Shown here: piece after piece, positions 26,821 through 37,212 of the stretch | How positions within the stretch are numbered: the stretch's first letter is position 1 | Layout of the letters: each line of letters starts with the position of its first letter | Assembly: GCA_965662545.1 (NCBI GenBank) | Contig: CBFIHZ010000001.1 | Coordinates: 248,001-312,000 of the forward strand | Length of the DNA: 64,000 nucleotides | Reading direction: 5' to 3' | From: CPC320 sp002684375 | Lineage (GTDB): Bacteria; Pseudomonadota; Alphaproteobacteria; Rhodobacterales; Rhodobacteraceae | The notes under the pieces: model-generated | Told to the model about the DNA's origin: nothing | Database searches by the model: none | The model's input: only the letters and a program-made list of their open reading frames with translations | Program-made: the position numbers and the translations under genes

Positions 26821-28164
26821 ATGCCAGATTTCTCGCTCAAGCAGGGTCTTGACCTTCCAATATCCGGTGCGCCGGAACAACATGTATACGACGCCCCCCG
26901 TCCGAGCAGCGTGGCCATTGTTGGGCCCGATTATGTTGGGCTGAAACCTAAGATGCTGATTGCCGAAGGGGATGTTGTCGAGCGTGGTAGCGCGCTGTTT
27001 TGCCACAAGGATATGCCTGACGTGGTCTATGTTTCGCCTTGCAAAGGTCGGGTGCGCGCGATCATGCGGGGGGCGCGACGCGTTCTGCAAAGTGTGGTGA
27101 TTGATGTGGGTGACGCTGAGGACAAGGGGATTGATTTTGGCGTCGCCGACCTCGCCGCGCTTGACCAAGGCCATGTGCGGCGCAATCTGTGTGCTTCAGG
27201 CTTGTGGACGTCGTTTCTGACGCGGCCCTATTCCCAAATACCGGCCCCCGATGCGGTGGCTGATGCGATTTTTGTAACTGCGATGGAAAGCGAGCCGCTG
27301 GCGCCAGACGCCGCTGTGGTCATAGCGCAAAATCCCACCGCCTTTGAGGCCGGTGTGAAGGTCGTGTGCGCGCTGACAGACGGCAAAACCTATCTTTGCA
27401 AAAAGCTTGGCAGTTCGGTGGCAGATGTGGCTGGTTCCGAAAGTCATAATTTCAGTGGCCCACACCCCGCTGGGCTTGCCGGGACACATATGCATTTCCT
27501 CGACGCGCCGAGCGCGACCAGAACTGTTTGGTCCATCGGTTATCAGGATGTAATCGCAATCGGGACCTTGTTTCTGACGGGCCATCTGGACCCCAGTCGC
27601 GTGGTGGCCTTGGGCGGGCCGATGGCGGCAAAACCGCGTCTATTACGCACTGTCATGGGGGCCTCGCTTGAACAGTTGACCGAAGGCGAAGTGTCTGGAT
27701 CTGATCCGGTGCGCATGATTTCAGGTTCGGTGCTGACTGGCCGCCATGCCGAGGGGCCGTTTGCTTATCTGGGCCGTTATGCGCGCCAGGTGACCTTAAT
27801 CAAAGAAGATCGCGAGCAGTTGGCCTTTGGCTGGATCAAGCCGCAGCCGAATAAGTTTTCGGTGATGCCGGTGCTGGCTTCGGCTTTTGGGGCGGCAAAA
27901 AAATTCAACCTGACGTCGAATTTAAACGGTGGTCGCCGTGCGATGGTGCCGACCGGTGTTTTTGAGACATTGATGCCGCAGGACTTTCTGCCGACGCAGT
28001 TGCTTAGGTCGTTAATCGTAATGGACACCGACGCGGCTCAGTCTTTGGGTGCCTTAGAGTTAGATGAGGAAGATGTCGCGCTGTGCACCTTTGCCTGTCC
28101 AGCGAAATATGAATACGGCGAAGCGTTGCGAGACAGCCTGCAAAAGATTGAGAAGGAGGGGTAG
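26821..28164 (+). CDS. nqrA: Na+-translocating NADH:quinone reductase subunit A
   Basis: Peripheral cytoplasmic subunit of the sodium-pumping NADH dehydrogenase. The ATG at 26821 gives 447 residues starting MPDFSLKQGLDLPISGAPEQ, matching the family start; GGAG is 5-8 nt upstream. Longer frames beginning at 26722 would add an unconserved Gly/Ser-rich leader. The body has GPDYVGLKPKMLIAEGDVV and SPCKGRV, typical of the barrel-sandwich part, and GTHMHFLDAPS. First of six overlapping or closely spaced nqr genes. Confidence 0.94.
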   Translation: MPDFSLKQGLDLPISGAPEQHVYDAPRPSSVAIVGPDYVGLKPKMLIAEGDVVERGSALFCHKDMPDVVYVSPCKGRVRAIMRGARRVLQSVVIDVGDAEDKGIDFGVADLAALDQGHVRRNLCASGLWTSFLTRPYSQIPAPDAVADAIFVTAMESEPLAPDAAVVIAQNPTAFEAGVKVVCALTDGKTYLCKKLGSSVADVAGSESHNFSGPHPAGLAGTHMHFLDAPSATRTVWSIGYQDVIAIGTLFLTGHLDPSRVVALGGPMAAKPRLLRTVMGASLEQLTEGEVSGSDPVRMISGSVLTGRHAEGPFAYLGRYARQVTLIKEDREQLAFGWIKPQPNKFSVMPVLASAFGAAKKFNLTSNLNGGRRAMVPTGVFETLMPQDFLPTQLLRSLIVMDTDAAQSLGALELDEEDVALCTFACPAKYEYGEALRDSLQKIEKEG

Positions 28165-28166
28165 GC

Positions 28167-29375
28167 ATGGGGTTGCGTAATTTTTTTGACCGCATTGAGC
28201 CGAACTTTGTGAATGGCGGAAAATACGAAAAGTATTTCCCTATCTACGAGATGATTGAAACCATTCTGTACACGGGTAAGCAGGTAACAAAAGCCGCGCC
28301 GCATGCGCGCAGCTTTGTCGATATGAAGCGTATCATGACCTATGTGGTCATTTCGACCATCCCCTGCATCCTTTGGGCATTGTATAATACCGGCTATCAA
28401 GCCAATACCGCTTTGGCAGCTCTGGGCGAGACAAGCTATACCGGGTGGCGGATCTGGCTCTTGCAAGCGATGGGCATTGGCTTAAACGCTGATAGTGTTT
28501 TTGCCAATATGACCCATGGCCTGATGTATTTCCTGCCCATCTATATCACCACGCTGGTCGCAGGCGGTATCTGGGAAGTGTTTTTTGCAACCGTGCGCGG
28601 ACATGAGGTCAACGAAGGCTTTCTGGTCACCTCGATGCTGTTCGTGCTGACCTTGCCGGCCTCTATTCCGCTGTGGCAGGTGGCATTGGGTATTTCATTC
28701 GGTGTTGTGCTTGGGAAGGAAGTGTTCGGCGGCACCGGCAAAAACTTTCTCAATCCAGCCCTGACGGGACGAGCATTTTTGTACTTTGCCTATCCGGCCT
28801 ACATGTCGGGCGATTCGATCTGGACGCCGGTTGACGGCTTTTCAGGCGCAACCGCGCTGGGCATTTCTGCCTCAGAAGGCGTTCAGGCGCTCGCGGCACA
28901 GGGCATTACGTGGTGGGATGCGTTTTTTGGAAATATGCAAGGCTCGCTTGGGGAAACCTCAACTCTGGCATGTTTGATTGGTCTGGCGTTTCTGCTGGCG
29001 ACCAAGATTGCAAATTACCGCATGATCGTTGGCTGTCTGGCGGGAATGATCGGATTTTCACTGCTGCTGAACTGGATCGGATCTGACAGTAACCCAATGT
29101 TTGCGATGCCCTGGTATTGGCACTTGGTTGTCGGCAGCTATACGTTTGGGCTGTGTTTCATGGTCACGGAACCGGTGTCCGCGAGCCATACCAATCTGGG
29201 ACGTTATTTTTATGGGGCGCTGATCGGTTTTATGGTGGTGATGATCCGCGTGCTCAATCCGGCGTTTCCCGAGGGTATGATGCTGGCGATCCTGTTTGCG
29301 AATATCTTTGCGCCCTTGATTGATTATTTCGTCGTGCAAGCCAACATCAAGCGGAGGGCCCTTCGTCATGCATGA
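28167..29375 (+). CDS. nqrB: Na+-translocating NADH:quinone reductase subunit B
   Basis: A 402-residue integral membrane subunit with about ten helices, forming the Na+ path with NqrD and NqrE and carrying riboflavin and covalent FMN. The flavinylation motif is GFSGATALG, with Thr229 as the FMN attachment site. The start follows AGGAGGGG and lies 2 nt after the nqrA stop. ApbE, encoded divergently, should flavinylate it. Confidence 0.95.
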   Translation: MGLRNFFDRIEPNFVNGGKYEKYFPIYEMIETILYTGKQVTKAAPHARSFVDMKRIMTYVVISTIPCILWALYNTGYQANTALAALGETSYTGWRIWLLQAMGIGLNADSVFANMTHGLMYFLPIYITTLVAGGIWEVFFATVRGHEVNEGFLVTSMLFVLTLPASIPLWQVALGISFGVVLGKEVFGGTGKNFLNPALTGRAFLYFAYPAYMSGDSIWTPVDGFSGATALGISASEGVQALAAQGITWWDAFFGNMQGSLGETSTLACLIGLAFLLATKIANYRMIVGCLAGMIGFSLLLNWIGSDSNPMFAMPWYWHLVVGSYTFGLCFMVTEPVSASHTNLGRYFYGALIGFMVVMIRVLNPAFPEGMMLAILFANIFAPLIDYFVVQANIKRRALRHA

Positions 29376-30177
29376 ACAAAACACACATGCAGCCGGCCTT
29401 GGCTGGTTTGGCCGCTTTAAGGCTCTGCCGGTTGACAGCACGCCCAAAACCATCTTTGTGGCCGTAGCTCTGTGCCTGTTCTGTTCGATGATTGTGGCCT
29501 CCGCTGCGGTTAGCTTGCGCCCGACACAAGGTGCCAACAAGTTGCGCGACAAACAGGTCAACATCTTGCAAGTTGCTGGTTTGTATGAACAGGGCGTCGA
29601 TGTCGGTACAGTATTTGCCTCGTTCGAGCCACGCATCGTCGACATGAAAACCGGCACGTTTACCGATGTGTTCGACGCCGCCACCTTCGATGATCGTGCC
29701 GCCGCCTCGGATCCAGAATTAAGCACCGAGTTGAAGGATGACCCGGCGCTGATCGGGCGCCAATCGAATTTCACCACGGTATATCTGTTGAAGAACAGCG
29801 ACGGATCCCTCGATAAGGTTATCTTGCCGATCTATGGGTACGGATTGTGGTCGACACTATACGGCTTTATCGCGCTGGAAGAGAACGGCAACGATATTTT
29901 TGGTCTGCAATTCTATGAACATGCTGAGACGCCAGGTCTTGGCGCTGAGGTGGACAACCCGCGCTGGAAAGCCCAGTGGAGCGGCAAAAGCCTGCGCGAC
30001 GGAGAGGGCAGCTTGTTGATTCAAGTTGCCAAAGGCACAGGCCCGGAGAAGCATCACGTCGACGCGCTGGCGGGGGCAACACTGACATCAAACGGCGTTG
30101 ATAATCTGGTTAAATTCTGGATGGGAGAGGCTGGTTTTGCGCCCTTCTTGAGAAACCTAACGGCAGGAGAGGCATAA
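29368..30177 (+). CDS. nqrC: Na+-translocating NADH:quinone reductase subunit C
   Basis: A 269-residue protein with one N-terminal transmembrane helix ([19 protein letters not shown]) and a periplasmic FMN domain. The covalent FMN site is Thr238 in [13 protein letters not shown]; the usual Ser before GAT is Ala. ATG at 29368 overlaps the nqrB end by 8 nt and has GGAGG upstream. Electrons pass from the NqrD/E iron centre to this FMN and on to NqrB. Confidence 0.95.
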   Translation: MHEQNTHAAGLGWFGRFKALPVDSTPKTIFVAVALCLFCSMIVASAAVSLRPTQGANKLRDKQVNILQVAGLYEQGVDVGTVFASFEPRIVDMKTGTFTDVFDAATFDDRAAASDPELSTELKDDPALIGRQSNFTTVYLLKNSDGSLDKVILPIYGYGLWSTLYGFIALEENGNDIFGLQFYEHAETPGLGAEVDNPRWKAQWSGKSLRDGEGSLLIQVAKGTGPEKHHVDALAGATLTSNGVDNLVKFWMGEAGFAPFLRNLTAGEA

Positions 30178-30830
30178 TGGGACAGACCAAGAAAGACCTT
30201 CTGGTCGACCCTTTGGTCGACAACAATCCGATCACTTTACAGGTTTTGGGTATCTGCTCGGCGCTTGCGGTTACGTCGTCTTTACAGGTCGCCGTGGTTA
30301 TGGCGTTGGCGGTTACCATCGTGACGGCGTTTGCGTCGATGTTCATATCAATGCTGCGCAATTACATTCCAGGCTCGATCCGGATTATTGTACAGATGGT
30401 GATTATCGCTTCGCTGGTCATTTTGGTCGATCAGGTGTTGAAAGCCTATGCGTTCCAGATTTCCAAAACATTATCGGTCTTTGTCGGGTTGATCATCACA
30501 AATTGTATTGTGATGGGCCGGGCAGAGGCATTTGCGATGAAAAACCCCCCCTTGGACTCGTTTCTTGATGGGGTTGGAAATGGGTTGGGGTATGGGTTGA
30601 TCTTGCTTTTGGTTGGCTTCATCCGCGAATTGTTCGGCGCGGGCTCGCTGTTTGGCTTTACGGTTTTAGAGACCGTGAACAATGGTGGCTGGTATGTGCC
30701 CAACGGTCTGCTGTTGCTGCCACCGTCGGCATTTTTCATTATCGGTCTGCTGATCTGGGGTGCGCGCACATGGAAACCGGCGCAGGTTGAGGCCCGCGAA
30801 TATAAGATTCAAACGGCGGAGGCGCATTGA
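30177..30830 (+). CDS. nqrD: Na+-translocating NADH:quinone reductase subunit D
   Basis: A 217-residue protein with six membrane helices, homologous to RnfE and NqrE. The conserved Cys-containing segments are [14 protein letters not shown] and [16 protein letters not shown], which coordinate the intramembrane iron centre together with NqrE. Its start overlaps the nqrC stop (TAATG). Confidence 0.95.
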   Translation: MGQTKKDLLVDPLVDNNPITLQVLGICSALAVTSSLQVAVVMALAVTIVTAFASMFISMLRNYIPGSIRIIVQMVIIASLVILVDQVLKAYAFQISKTLSVFVGLIITNCIVMGRAEAFAMKNPPLDSFLDGVGNGLGYGLILLLVGFIRELFGAGSLFGFTVLETVNNGGWYVPNGLLLLPPSAFFIIGLLIWGARTWKPAQVEAREYKIQTAEAH

Positions 30831-31438
30831 TGGAAGAGCTTATTTCTCTTGCCGTTAAGGCAATTTTTGTCGAGAATTTGGCGCTGTCGTTCTTTCTTGG
30901 CATGTGTACTTTCATCGCGGTGTCCAAAAAGATTGCCACTGCCATTGGGCTGGGCATTTCGGTTATGGTGGTGCAACTGATCACTGTGCCGGCCAATAAT
31001 CTGATCCTGACCTATCTTTTAAAACCGGGTGCGCTGGCTTGGGCCGGCTTTGCTGAGGTTGATCTGACCTTTCTAGGTCTCATTTCCTATATTGGGGTGA
31101 TTGCCGCTATTGTTCAGGTTCTTGAAATGGTTCTCGATAAGTACTTTCCGCCACTTTACAATGCTCTGGGCATTTTCCTTCCGCTGATCACGGTCAACTG
31201 TGCGATCTTGGGCGGGTCATTGTTCATGGTGGAACGCGATTACAATTTCGCAGAGGCCACCACATATGGTCTGTCGTCGGGCTTTGGCTGGGCGCTGGCC
31301 ATCACCGCTATGGCGGGCGTGCGCGAAAAACTAAAATATAGCGATATTCCAGACGGGCTTCAGGGTCTTGGCATTACCTTTATAACGGCAGGGTTAATGG
31401 CCATGGGCTTTATGTGTTTTTCTGGTGTGAAACTGTAA
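30830..31438 (+). CDS. nqrE: Na+-translocating NADH:quinone reductase subunit E
   Basis: A 202-residue, six-helix subunit. [14 protein letters not shown] and [15 protein letters not shown] are the paired Cys segments that complete the iron centre with NqrD. Start overlaps the nqrD stop (TGATG). The following nqrF begins 13 nt after its stop. Confidence 0.95.
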   Translation: MEELISLAVKAIFVENLALSFFLGMCTFIAVSKKIATAIGLGISVMVVQLITVPANNLILTYLLKPGALAWAGFAEVDLTFLGLISYIGVIAAIVQVLEMVLDKYFPPLYNALGIFLPLITVNCAILGGSLFMVERDYNFAEATTYGLSSGFGWALAITAMAGVREKLKYSDIPDGLQGLGITFITAGLMAMGFMCFSGVKL

Positions 31439-31451
31439 GGAGTTACATGGT

Positions 31452-32672
31452 ATGGAAACCTTTACGCTTGGTGTTGCCCTCTTCACGTTGATTGTTATCT
31501 CACTGGTAACTTTGATTATTTTTGCCAAAAGCAAATTGGTTTCAACGGGTGATGTCAACATTACCATCAATGGCGAGAAAACCATCACGGTACCAGCAGG
31601 CGGCAAGTTGCTGCAGACCTTGGCGGCACAAAAGCTCTTCGTGCCTTCGGCGTGTGGCGGCGGTGGAACCTGTGCCCAGTGCCGGGTAAAAATCCACTCT
31701 GGTGGCGGCTCTATCCTGCCCACGGAAGAAGGTCACATAAATAAGCGCGAGGCGTCTTGTGGAGACCGCTTATCGTGTCAGGTCGCGGTCAAACAGGATA
31801 TGCAGATAGAAGTCCCCGAAGAGGTGTTCGGGGTGCAGAAGTGGCGTTGCAAAGTGCGCAGCAACGACAATGTTGCGACTTTTATCAAGGAATTGGTCTT
31901 GGAGTTGCCCGAGGGCGAAGACGTGAACTTTCGCGCTGGCGGCTATATCCAGATTGAGGCACCGGCCTATTCGTTGTCGTACAAAGAGTTTGATGTGGGC
32001 GAAGAATACCACCCTGATTGGGACCGATTTAAAATTTGGGATTTTACGTCAGACGTGCCAGAAGCGCTTGAGCGGGCCTATTCGATGGCCAACTATCCCG
32101 GTGAAAAGGGCATTGTGATGTTGAATGTGCGGATCGCATCACCCCCCCCGGGGTCGAGCGGCATCCCCGCAGGGAAAATGTCGTCCTATATTTTCAATCT
32201 CAAAGCTGGCGACGAAGTGACAATCTCTGGCCCGTTTGGCGAGTTCTTTGCCCGTGAAACCAAAAAAGAGATGGTCTTTGTCGGGGGCGGCGCAGGTATG
32301 GCGCCGATGCGCAGCCATATTTTTGATCAGATGGATCGCCTGCATACAGATCGCAAAGTGTCGTTTTGGTATGGCGCGCGCTCTAAACGTGAGATGTTTT
32401 ACGTGGAAGACTTTGATCGCTTGCAAGCAAACAATGACAACTTTACGTGGCATGTTGCGCTTTCGGATGCGATGCCAGAAGATCAGTGGACCGGCTATAC
32501 TGGGTTTATTCACAACGTGTTGTTTGAAGAATATTTGAAGAACCACCCGGCACCAGAAGATTGTGAATATTACATGTGTGGACCGCCCATTATGAACCAG
32601 TCTGTGATCAACATGTTGCTTGATCTTGGGGTCGACCGCGAGGACATCATGCTGGATGATTTTGGCGGCTGA
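31452..32672 (+). CDS. nqrF: Na+-translocating NADH:quinone reductase subunit F
   Basis: NADH-oxidising subunit of 406 residues: one N-terminal transmembrane helix, a ferredoxin-like domain with Cys68, Cys74, Cys77 and Cys109 for the 2Fe-2S cluster ([10 protein letters not shown] and SCGDRLSC), an FAD domain with RAYSMANYP, and an NADH domain with [14 protein letters not shown] and the C-terminal [13 protein letters not shown]. Last gene of the operon, followed closely by a strong terminator. Confidence 0.96.
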   Translation: METFTLGVALFTLIVISLVTLIIFAKSKLVSTGDVNITINGEKTITVPAGGKLLQTLAAQKLFVPSACGGGGTCAQCRVKIHSGGGSILPTEEGHINKREASCGDRLSCQVAVKQDMQIEVPEEVFGVQKWRCKVRSNDNVATFIKELVLELPEGEDVNFRAGGYIQIEAPAYSLSYKEFDVGEEYHPDWDRFKIWDFTSDVPEALERAYSMANYPGEKGIVMLNVRIASPPPGSSGIPAGKMSSYIFNLKAGDEVTISGPFGEFFARETKKEMVFVGGGAGMAPMRSHIFDQMDRLHTDRKVSFWYGARSKREMFYVEDFDRLQANNDNFTWHVALSDAMPEDQWTGYTGFIHNVLFEEYLKNHPAPEDCEYYMCGPPIMNQSVINMLLDLGVDREDIMLDDFGG

Positions 32673-32693
32673 ATTTTACCTCCTCAGTGCTTG

Positions 32694-32724
32694 TAAAAAC
32701 CGCTCCCTCGGGAGCGGCTTTTTT
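32694..32724 (+). terminator. Rho-independent terminator of the nqr operon
   Basis: CCGCTCC (32700-32706), loop CTCG, GGAGCGG (32711-32717), then CTTTTTT. A preceding A-run (AAAAA) can extend pairing with the T-run. The hairpin begins 27 nt after the nqrF stop and cleanly separates nqr from nuo. Confidence 0.92.
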
Positions 32725-33188
32725 GTCGCAAATGGGCGCTGCTGAAAAGTATACGCCCGCTGTGGCGCACATTTGCGGTACTTGTCTGCGTCATGGCGGT
32801 TTAAAGAGCATCCTAAGACACGTTAGTTGGCGTTCATTCAAATTTGAAAAGATTGAAAATCAAGCAGAGTCGTGCCTATGAAAACCATAGAAAATTGTTC
32901 TGTCTCAGCGGGATCGACGTGTAAAGCATCGATCAAAAGCCGCATTTCCATCTGGAAATAATTTTTTTCACCCTCAAATTATATTTTTGTAAGGCACGGA
33001 AAATTAACGATTCGTTGTGAAAACTGGTCTTGTATTGGGTGATTAGGGGTGCCGATTGAAGGTACCGTATTTTCCTTTGATAGGGTTTTTCGGCTTGGTC
33101 TGGTTGACCATGCGCCGTGGCGCGACTAGTTTGCCGTCACCATGTCAGCAATCTGAATGTGCCCTGCGGCATATGAAAGGAGCCACCC
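32725..33188. other. Intergenic region before the nuo operon
   Basis: About 465 nt with AT-rich parts and no credible gene. A possible promoter is TTGAAA (32853-32858) with an 18-bp spacer to TATGAA (32877-32882), roughly 300 nt before nuoA, so a long leader would result. Support is weak. AAAGGAG at 33177-33183 is the nuoA ribosome binding site. Confidence 0.35.
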
Positions 33189-33554
33189 GTGGATGGTTTA
33201 TTGAGGGAATATCTTCCCATATTGATGTTTATAGCGGTCGCTATAGGCCTAGGATTGCTCTTGATTTTGGCCGCGCTTATTCTGGCGGTCCGACATCCTG
33301 ATCCCGAGAAATTATCGGCATATGAATGCGGCTTCAATGCCTTCGATGACGCGCGGATGAAGTTTGATGTGCGGTTCTATCTGGTGGCTATTCTGTTCAT
33401 CATATTTGACCTCGAAATCGCATTTTTATTTCCTTGGGCGGTGGCCCTTAAAGACATCAGCTTGCTGGGCTTTTGGTCGATGATCGTTTTCTTGGCAGTG
33501 CTGACCATCGGGTTCGCCTATGAGTGGAAAAAAGGGGCATTGGAATGGGAGTGA
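33189..33554 (+). CDS. nuoA: NADH-quinone oxidoreductase subunit A
   Basis: A 121-residue, three-helix membrane subunit of complex I. Conserved [20 protein letters not shown], with the loop Cys close to the quinone site, and [15 protein letters not shown] identify it. GTG start with AAAGGAG six nt upstream. First gene of nuoA-N. Overlaps nuoB by 10 nt. Confidence 0.96.
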   Translation: MDGLLREYLPILMFIAVAIGLGLLLILAALILAVRHPDPEKLSAYECGFNAFDDARMKFDVRFYLVAILFIIFDLEIAFLFPWAVALKDISLLGFWSMIVFLAVLTIGFAYEWKKGALEWE

Positions 33555-34093
33555 CGGTCGCCGACACCAAAGCCGTAGTCAGCACTGCTGGCGCAGATAT
33601 GGATGTGTCAGCGCGGGCACTGAACAGCCAATTACAGGACAAGGGTTTTTTGTTGACCTCCACTGAGGATCTGATCAACTGGGCGCGCACTGGCAGCTTG
33701 CATTGGATGACCTTTGGTTTGGCATGCTGCGCTGTGGAAATGATGCATACTTCGATGCCGCGCTACGATGCCGAACGGTTTGGCATTGCGCCGCGTGCCA
33801 GCCCGCGCCAGTCGGACGTCATGATTGTGGCGGGTACACTGACCAATAAAATGGCACCAGCCCTGCGCAAGGTCTATGATCAGATGCCCGAACCGCGCTA
33901 TGTGATCTCAATGGGTTCATGTGCCAACGGGGGCGGGTATTATCATTACAGCTATTCGGTTGTGCGGGGGTGCGACCGGATTGTTCCGGTTGATATTTAC
34001 GTGCCAGGCTGTCCGCCAACGGCCGAAGCGCTGCTATACGGAATTTTGGCACTACAGCGCAAAATTCGCCGTACGGGGACAATTGCACGATGA
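33545..34093 (+). CDS. nuoB: NADH-quinone oxidoreductase subunit B
   Basis: A 182-residue subunit that holds cluster N2, the last iron-sulfur centre before quinone. [10 protein letters not shown] (Cys61, Cys62), GSCANGG and [14 protein letters not shown] provide its four ligands. The ATG at 33545 overlaps the nuoA end; the GGCATTGGA upstream is a weak ribosome binding site, consistent with coupling. Confidence 0.96.
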   Translation: MGVTVADTKAVVSTAGADMDVSARALNSQLQDKGFLLTSTEDLINWARTGSLHWMTFGLACCAVEMMHTSMPRYDAERFGIAPRASPRQSDVMIVAGTLTNKMAPALRKVYDQMPEPRYVISMGSCANGGGYYHYSYSVVRGCDRIVPVDIYVPGCPPTAEALLYGILALQRKIRRTGTIAR

Positions 34094-34698
34094 CCGAAGC
34101 GCTGACCGAATTAGGCAATCGTATCGCTCTTAAACGTAGTGATTGTGTCTTGTCTTGGTCGACCAGTCACGGCGAGTTATCAATCGAAGTGGTTCCAGCG
34201 CATCTTTTGTCTCTGGTTGAATATCTCAAACTGGATGCCGGATGTAAATTTACCACCTTGGTAGATATCACAGCGGTGGATTATCCCGAGCGGACCAAGC
34301 GCTTTGACGTTGTTTATCATTTTTTGTCGATGTACCAAAATCAACGGCTTAGATTGCATGTGGCCCGGCGCGAACATGAGATGTTGCCGTCCATTGTGTC
34401 GTTACACCCCAGTGCAAACTGGTTTGAGCGCGAAGTATTTGATATGTTTGGCCTGCTGTTTTCGGGCCATCCCGATTTGCGGCGTCTGCTGACGGATTAC
34501 GGCTTTCGCGGCCATCCCCTGCGCAAGGATTTTCCCACCACTGGCTATACCGAGGTGCGCTATGACGAGGCGCAAAAACGTGTGGTCTATGAACCCGTAT
34601 CACTGGTGCAGGAATACCGCCAGTTTGATTTCATGAGCCCTTGGGAAGGGGCTGATTACATTCTTCCTGGCGATGAGAAGCAGGAGGAGGCGTCATGA
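34090..34698 (+). CDS. nuoC: NADH-quinone oxidoreductase subunit C
   Basis: A 202-residue peripheral-arm subunit (30 kDa family), separate from NuoD unlike the fused NuoCD of E. coli. Signature region [25 protein letters not shown] text ([16 protein letters not shown]) and [20 protein letters not shown] are present. Overlaps nuoB (ATGA) and nuoD by 4 nt each. Confidence 0.96.
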   Translation: MTEALTELGNRIALKRSDCVLSWSTSHGELSIEVVPAHLLSLVEYLKLDAGCKFTTLVDITAVDYPERTKRFDVVYHFLSMYQNQRLRLHVARREHEMLPSIVSLHPSANWFEREVFDMFGLLFSGHPDLRRLLTDYGFRGHPLRKDFPTTGYTEVRYDEAQKRVVYEPVSLVQEYRQFDFMSPWEGADYILPGDEKQEEAS

Positions 34699-35912
34699 TG
34701 GATGGTTCAAAAGGGTTTTCTGATGCCCTGACCGGCGAACAGAAAATTCGCAATTTCAACATTAATTTTGGCCCTCAGCACCCGGCAGCCCACGGAGTTC
34801 TGCGCCTCGTGCTTGAGTTGGACGGCGAGATCGTTGAACGCTGCGATCCGCATATCGGGCTGTTGCACCGTGGCACCGAAAAGCTGATGGAAAGCCGGAC
34901 CTATCTGCAAAACTTGCCGTATCTGGACCGGCTCGACTATGTTGCACCGATGAACCAAGAACACGCTTGGTGTCTGGCGATTGAACGGCTTTGCGGCATC
35001 GAAGTGCCCCGGCGCGCGTCGCTGATACGGGTTCTGTACAGCGAGATTGGGCGGATTCTCAGCCATTTGTTGAACGTGACAACGCAAGCGATGGATGTAG
35101 GGGCATTGACGCCGCCGCTGTGGGGGTTTGAAGAACGTGAAAAGCTCATGGTTTTTTACGAAAGGGCCAGCGGCGCAAGGCTGCATGCGGCTTATTTCCG
35201 TCCAGGTGGGGTGCATCAAGACCTGCCGGACGATCTTTTGGATGACATCGAGACATGGGCCAAGGCGTTTCCCCAAGTGATGGCTGATATCGATGGGTTG
35301 CTGACGGAAAACCGCATTTTCAAGCAACGCAATTGCGATATTGGTGTGGTGAGCGAAGACGATATCCAGCAATGGGGCTTTTCTGGTGTAATGGTGCGCG
35401 GCTCGGGGTTGGCGTGGGATTTGCGGCGGGCACAACCTTATGAATGCTATGATGAATTCACCTTTCAGATCCCTGTTGGCAAGAATGGGGATTGCTATGA
35501 CCGCTATCTTGTCCGGATGGAGGAGATGCGCCAGTCTTTGAGCATCATGTTGCAGGCCATTGAAAAATTGCGCAATTGCCCCGGGGATGTGATGGCTCGT
35601 GGCAAACATTCCCCCCCCAAAAGAACCGATATGAAACGCGACATGGAAAGCCTTATCCATCATTTCAAACTCTATACCGAAGGGTTTCACGTGCCCGCCG
35701 GCGAGGTTTATGCCGCGGTTGAGGCGCCGAAAGGCGAGTTTGGTGTCTATATGGTGGCCGATGGCAGCAACAGGCCCTACCGTGCCAAATTGCGTGCCCC
35801 TGGGTTTTTACACCTTCAGGCGATGGATCACCTCGCAAAAGGACATCAATTGGCTGATGTGGCCGCGATTATAGGCACGATGGATGTCGTATTTGGAGAG
35901 ATTGACCGCTAA
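34695..35912 (+). CDS. nuoD: NADH-quinone oxidoreductase subunit D
   Basis: A 405-residue 49-kDa-type subunit lining the quinone pocket. Conserved [31 protein letters not shown] and [11 protein letters not shown] contain the quinone-site His and Tyr. Two adjacent ATGs (34695, 34698) are possible starts. The stop overlaps the nuoE start (TAATG). Confidence 0.96.
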   Translation: MMDGSKGFSDALTGEQKIRNFNINFGPQHPAAHGVLRLVLELDGEIVERCDPHIGLLHRGTEKLMESRTYLQNLPYLDRLDYVAPMNQEHAWCLAIERLCGIEVPRRASLIRVLYSEIGRILSHLLNVTTQAMDVGALTPPLWGFEEREKLMVFYERASGARLHAAYFRPGGVHQDLPDDLLDDIETWAKAFPQVMADIDGLLTENRIFKQRNCDIGVVSEDDIQQWGFSGVMVRGSGLAWDLRRAQPYECYDEFTFQIPVGKNGDCYDRYLVRMEEMRQSLSIMLQAIEKLRNCPGDVMARGKHSPPKRTDMKRDMESLIHHFKLYTEGFHVPAGEVYAAVEAPKGEFGVYMVADGSNRPYRAKLRAPGFLHLQAMDHLAKGHQLADVAAIIGTMDVVFGEIDR

Positions 35913-36913
35913 TGCTTCGACGCCTTCATCCAAACCAACCGGACTCTTTTGCTTTTACCGACGCCAATCAGGCATGGGCGGAAGCGCAAATGACAAAATT
36001 TCCCGAGGGCCGTCAGGCGTCGGCAATTATCCCATTGTTATGGCGGGCCCAAGAACAAGAGGGTTGGCTAACACGTCCGGCGATCGAGCGGGTCGCAGAG
36101 ATGTTAGACATGGCCTACATGCGGGCGCTGGAAGTGGCCAGTTTTTATTTCATGTTTCAATTACAACCAGTTGGCGGTGTTGCACATTTCCAAATTTGTG
36201 GCACCACGACCTGTATGATTTGCGGTGCGGAAGACTTGGTGGGGGTCTGCCGCGAAAAAATTGCGGCAAAGCCCCACGAAATATCCTCTGATGGCAAATT
36301 TAGCTGGGAAGAGGTGGAGTGTCTTGGCGCTTGTGCCAATGCGCCGATGGCACAGGTTGGCAAAGATTATTATGAAGATCTGACTGCGGTCCGACTGGGC
36401 GAGATCATCGATGAGATGGCAGCCGGTGAAATTCCAGCGCCCGGGCCACAAAACGGGCGCTTTGCCGCCGAACCACTGGCGGGATTGACGTCATTGACCG
36501 CACATGCGGCGGGCCGCGAGGCGCTGAATGCCAGTGTCGGTCTGGCCAGTACACAGTCCGATACGCTCAAGCGTATCGACGGCACCGAATTGCCGCTGAT
36601 CATGCCTTGGTTGAATTCAGACGATCGCGGGCCGGCGTTGGACCCGTCAGCTTCAGCGCGCCCGACCACTTTGGCCAAGGCCCGGGACGGCGGGCCGGAT
36701 AAGTTAACCAAGATCAAAGGCATTGGCCCTAAACTACAAGAGCTATTGTTTTCAATGGGATTTTTCCATTTTGACCAGATTGCATCTTGGGACAAGTCAC
36801 AAGTCGCATGGGTGGATGAAAACCTAGATGGCTTTAAGGGGCGGGCCAGCCGCGATGATTGGGTGGCACAAGCTTTTAGCTTAAGCGGGTCAAGTGTTGG
36901 CGGTGTTAAATGA
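35912..36913 (+). CDS. nuoE: NADH-quinone oxidoreductase subunit E with C-terminal helix-hairpin-helix extension
   Basis: The first 170 residues are a normal 24-kDa subunit with 2Fe-2S ligands Cys96, Cys101, Cys137 and Cys141 (CGTTTC and CLGAC). The protein then continues to 333 residues, about twice the E. coli length: a low-complexity linker with Ala and Ser, then from about 265 a helix-hairpin-helix-like domain, [20 protein letters not shown], followed by [16 protein letters not shown]. The same domain architecture is known from other Rhodobacterales NuoE. HhH domains of this kind usually bind DNA or make protein contacts; its job in complex I is not known to me. Confidence 0.93.
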   Translation: MLRRLHPNQPDSFAFTDANQAWAEAQMTKFPEGRQASAIIPLLWRAQEQEGWLTRPAIERVAEMLDMAYMRALEVASFYFMFQLQPVGGVAHFQICGTTTCMICGAEDLVGVCREKIAAKPHEISSDGKFSWEEVECLGACANAPMAQVGKDYYEDLTAVRLGEIIDEMAAGEIPAPGPQNGRFAAEPLAGLTSLTAHAAGREALNASVGLASTQSDTLKRIDGTELPLIMPWLNSDDRGPALDPSASARPTTLAKARDGGPDKLTKIKGIGPKLQELLFSMGFFHFDQIASWDKSQVAWVDENLDGFKGRASRDDWVAQAFSLSGSSVGGVK

Positions 36914-36973
36914 GGTGGGACAATGAGCGGTGCGGTTTTGGAGTTGACCGTCGCGACGTGAGGCAAGACAGAG

Positions 36974-37198
36974 ATGGACGAAGAACAAGATCATAAAATA
37001 GCCCGTCAGGGGCGTGTTGTATCACTGGTGATCGCGGGCGCTATGCTGTTTTGGATTGCAGTGCAGTGGCTTGGCCCCGAGATAGGCCTGACCACGCGGT
37101 ATGCCGTTTTGATTGATCTGGGTGTTTTGGCGGCGTTTTTCTGGGCGCTATTGGTCTCGTTTCAGTTGTGGCGCAAGCGCCAAACAGATGATGGATAA
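36974..37198 (+). CDS. DUF5337-like small membrane protein in the nuo operon
   Basis: A 74-residue protein with a charged start ([14 protein letters not shown]), two hydrophobic segments ([20 protein letters not shown] and [19 protein letters not shown]) and a basic tail. It fits DUF5337 as I remember it, a family found at this place in Rhodobacterales nuo operons. It lies between nuoE and nuoF, 60 nt after nuoE and 14 nt before nuoF. It could be an assembly factor or a lineage-specific subunit; there is no experimental basis in the sequence. Confidence 0.75.
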   Translation: MDEEQDHKIARQGRVVSLVIAGAMLFWIAVQWLGPEIGLTTRYAVLIDLGVLAAFFWALLVSFQLWRKRQTDDG

Positions 37199-37212
37199 AG
37201 GGTGAATTAACC

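Noticed and set aside
32687..32881. 64-codon frame starting over the nqr terminator
   Set aside because: Its beginning is the terminator hairpin and T-run; composition is not protein-like.
35884..36291. Frame of 135 codons across the nuoD/nuoE junction
   Set aside because: Out of frame with the clear NuoE sequence, whose cluster Cys are intact in the other frame.
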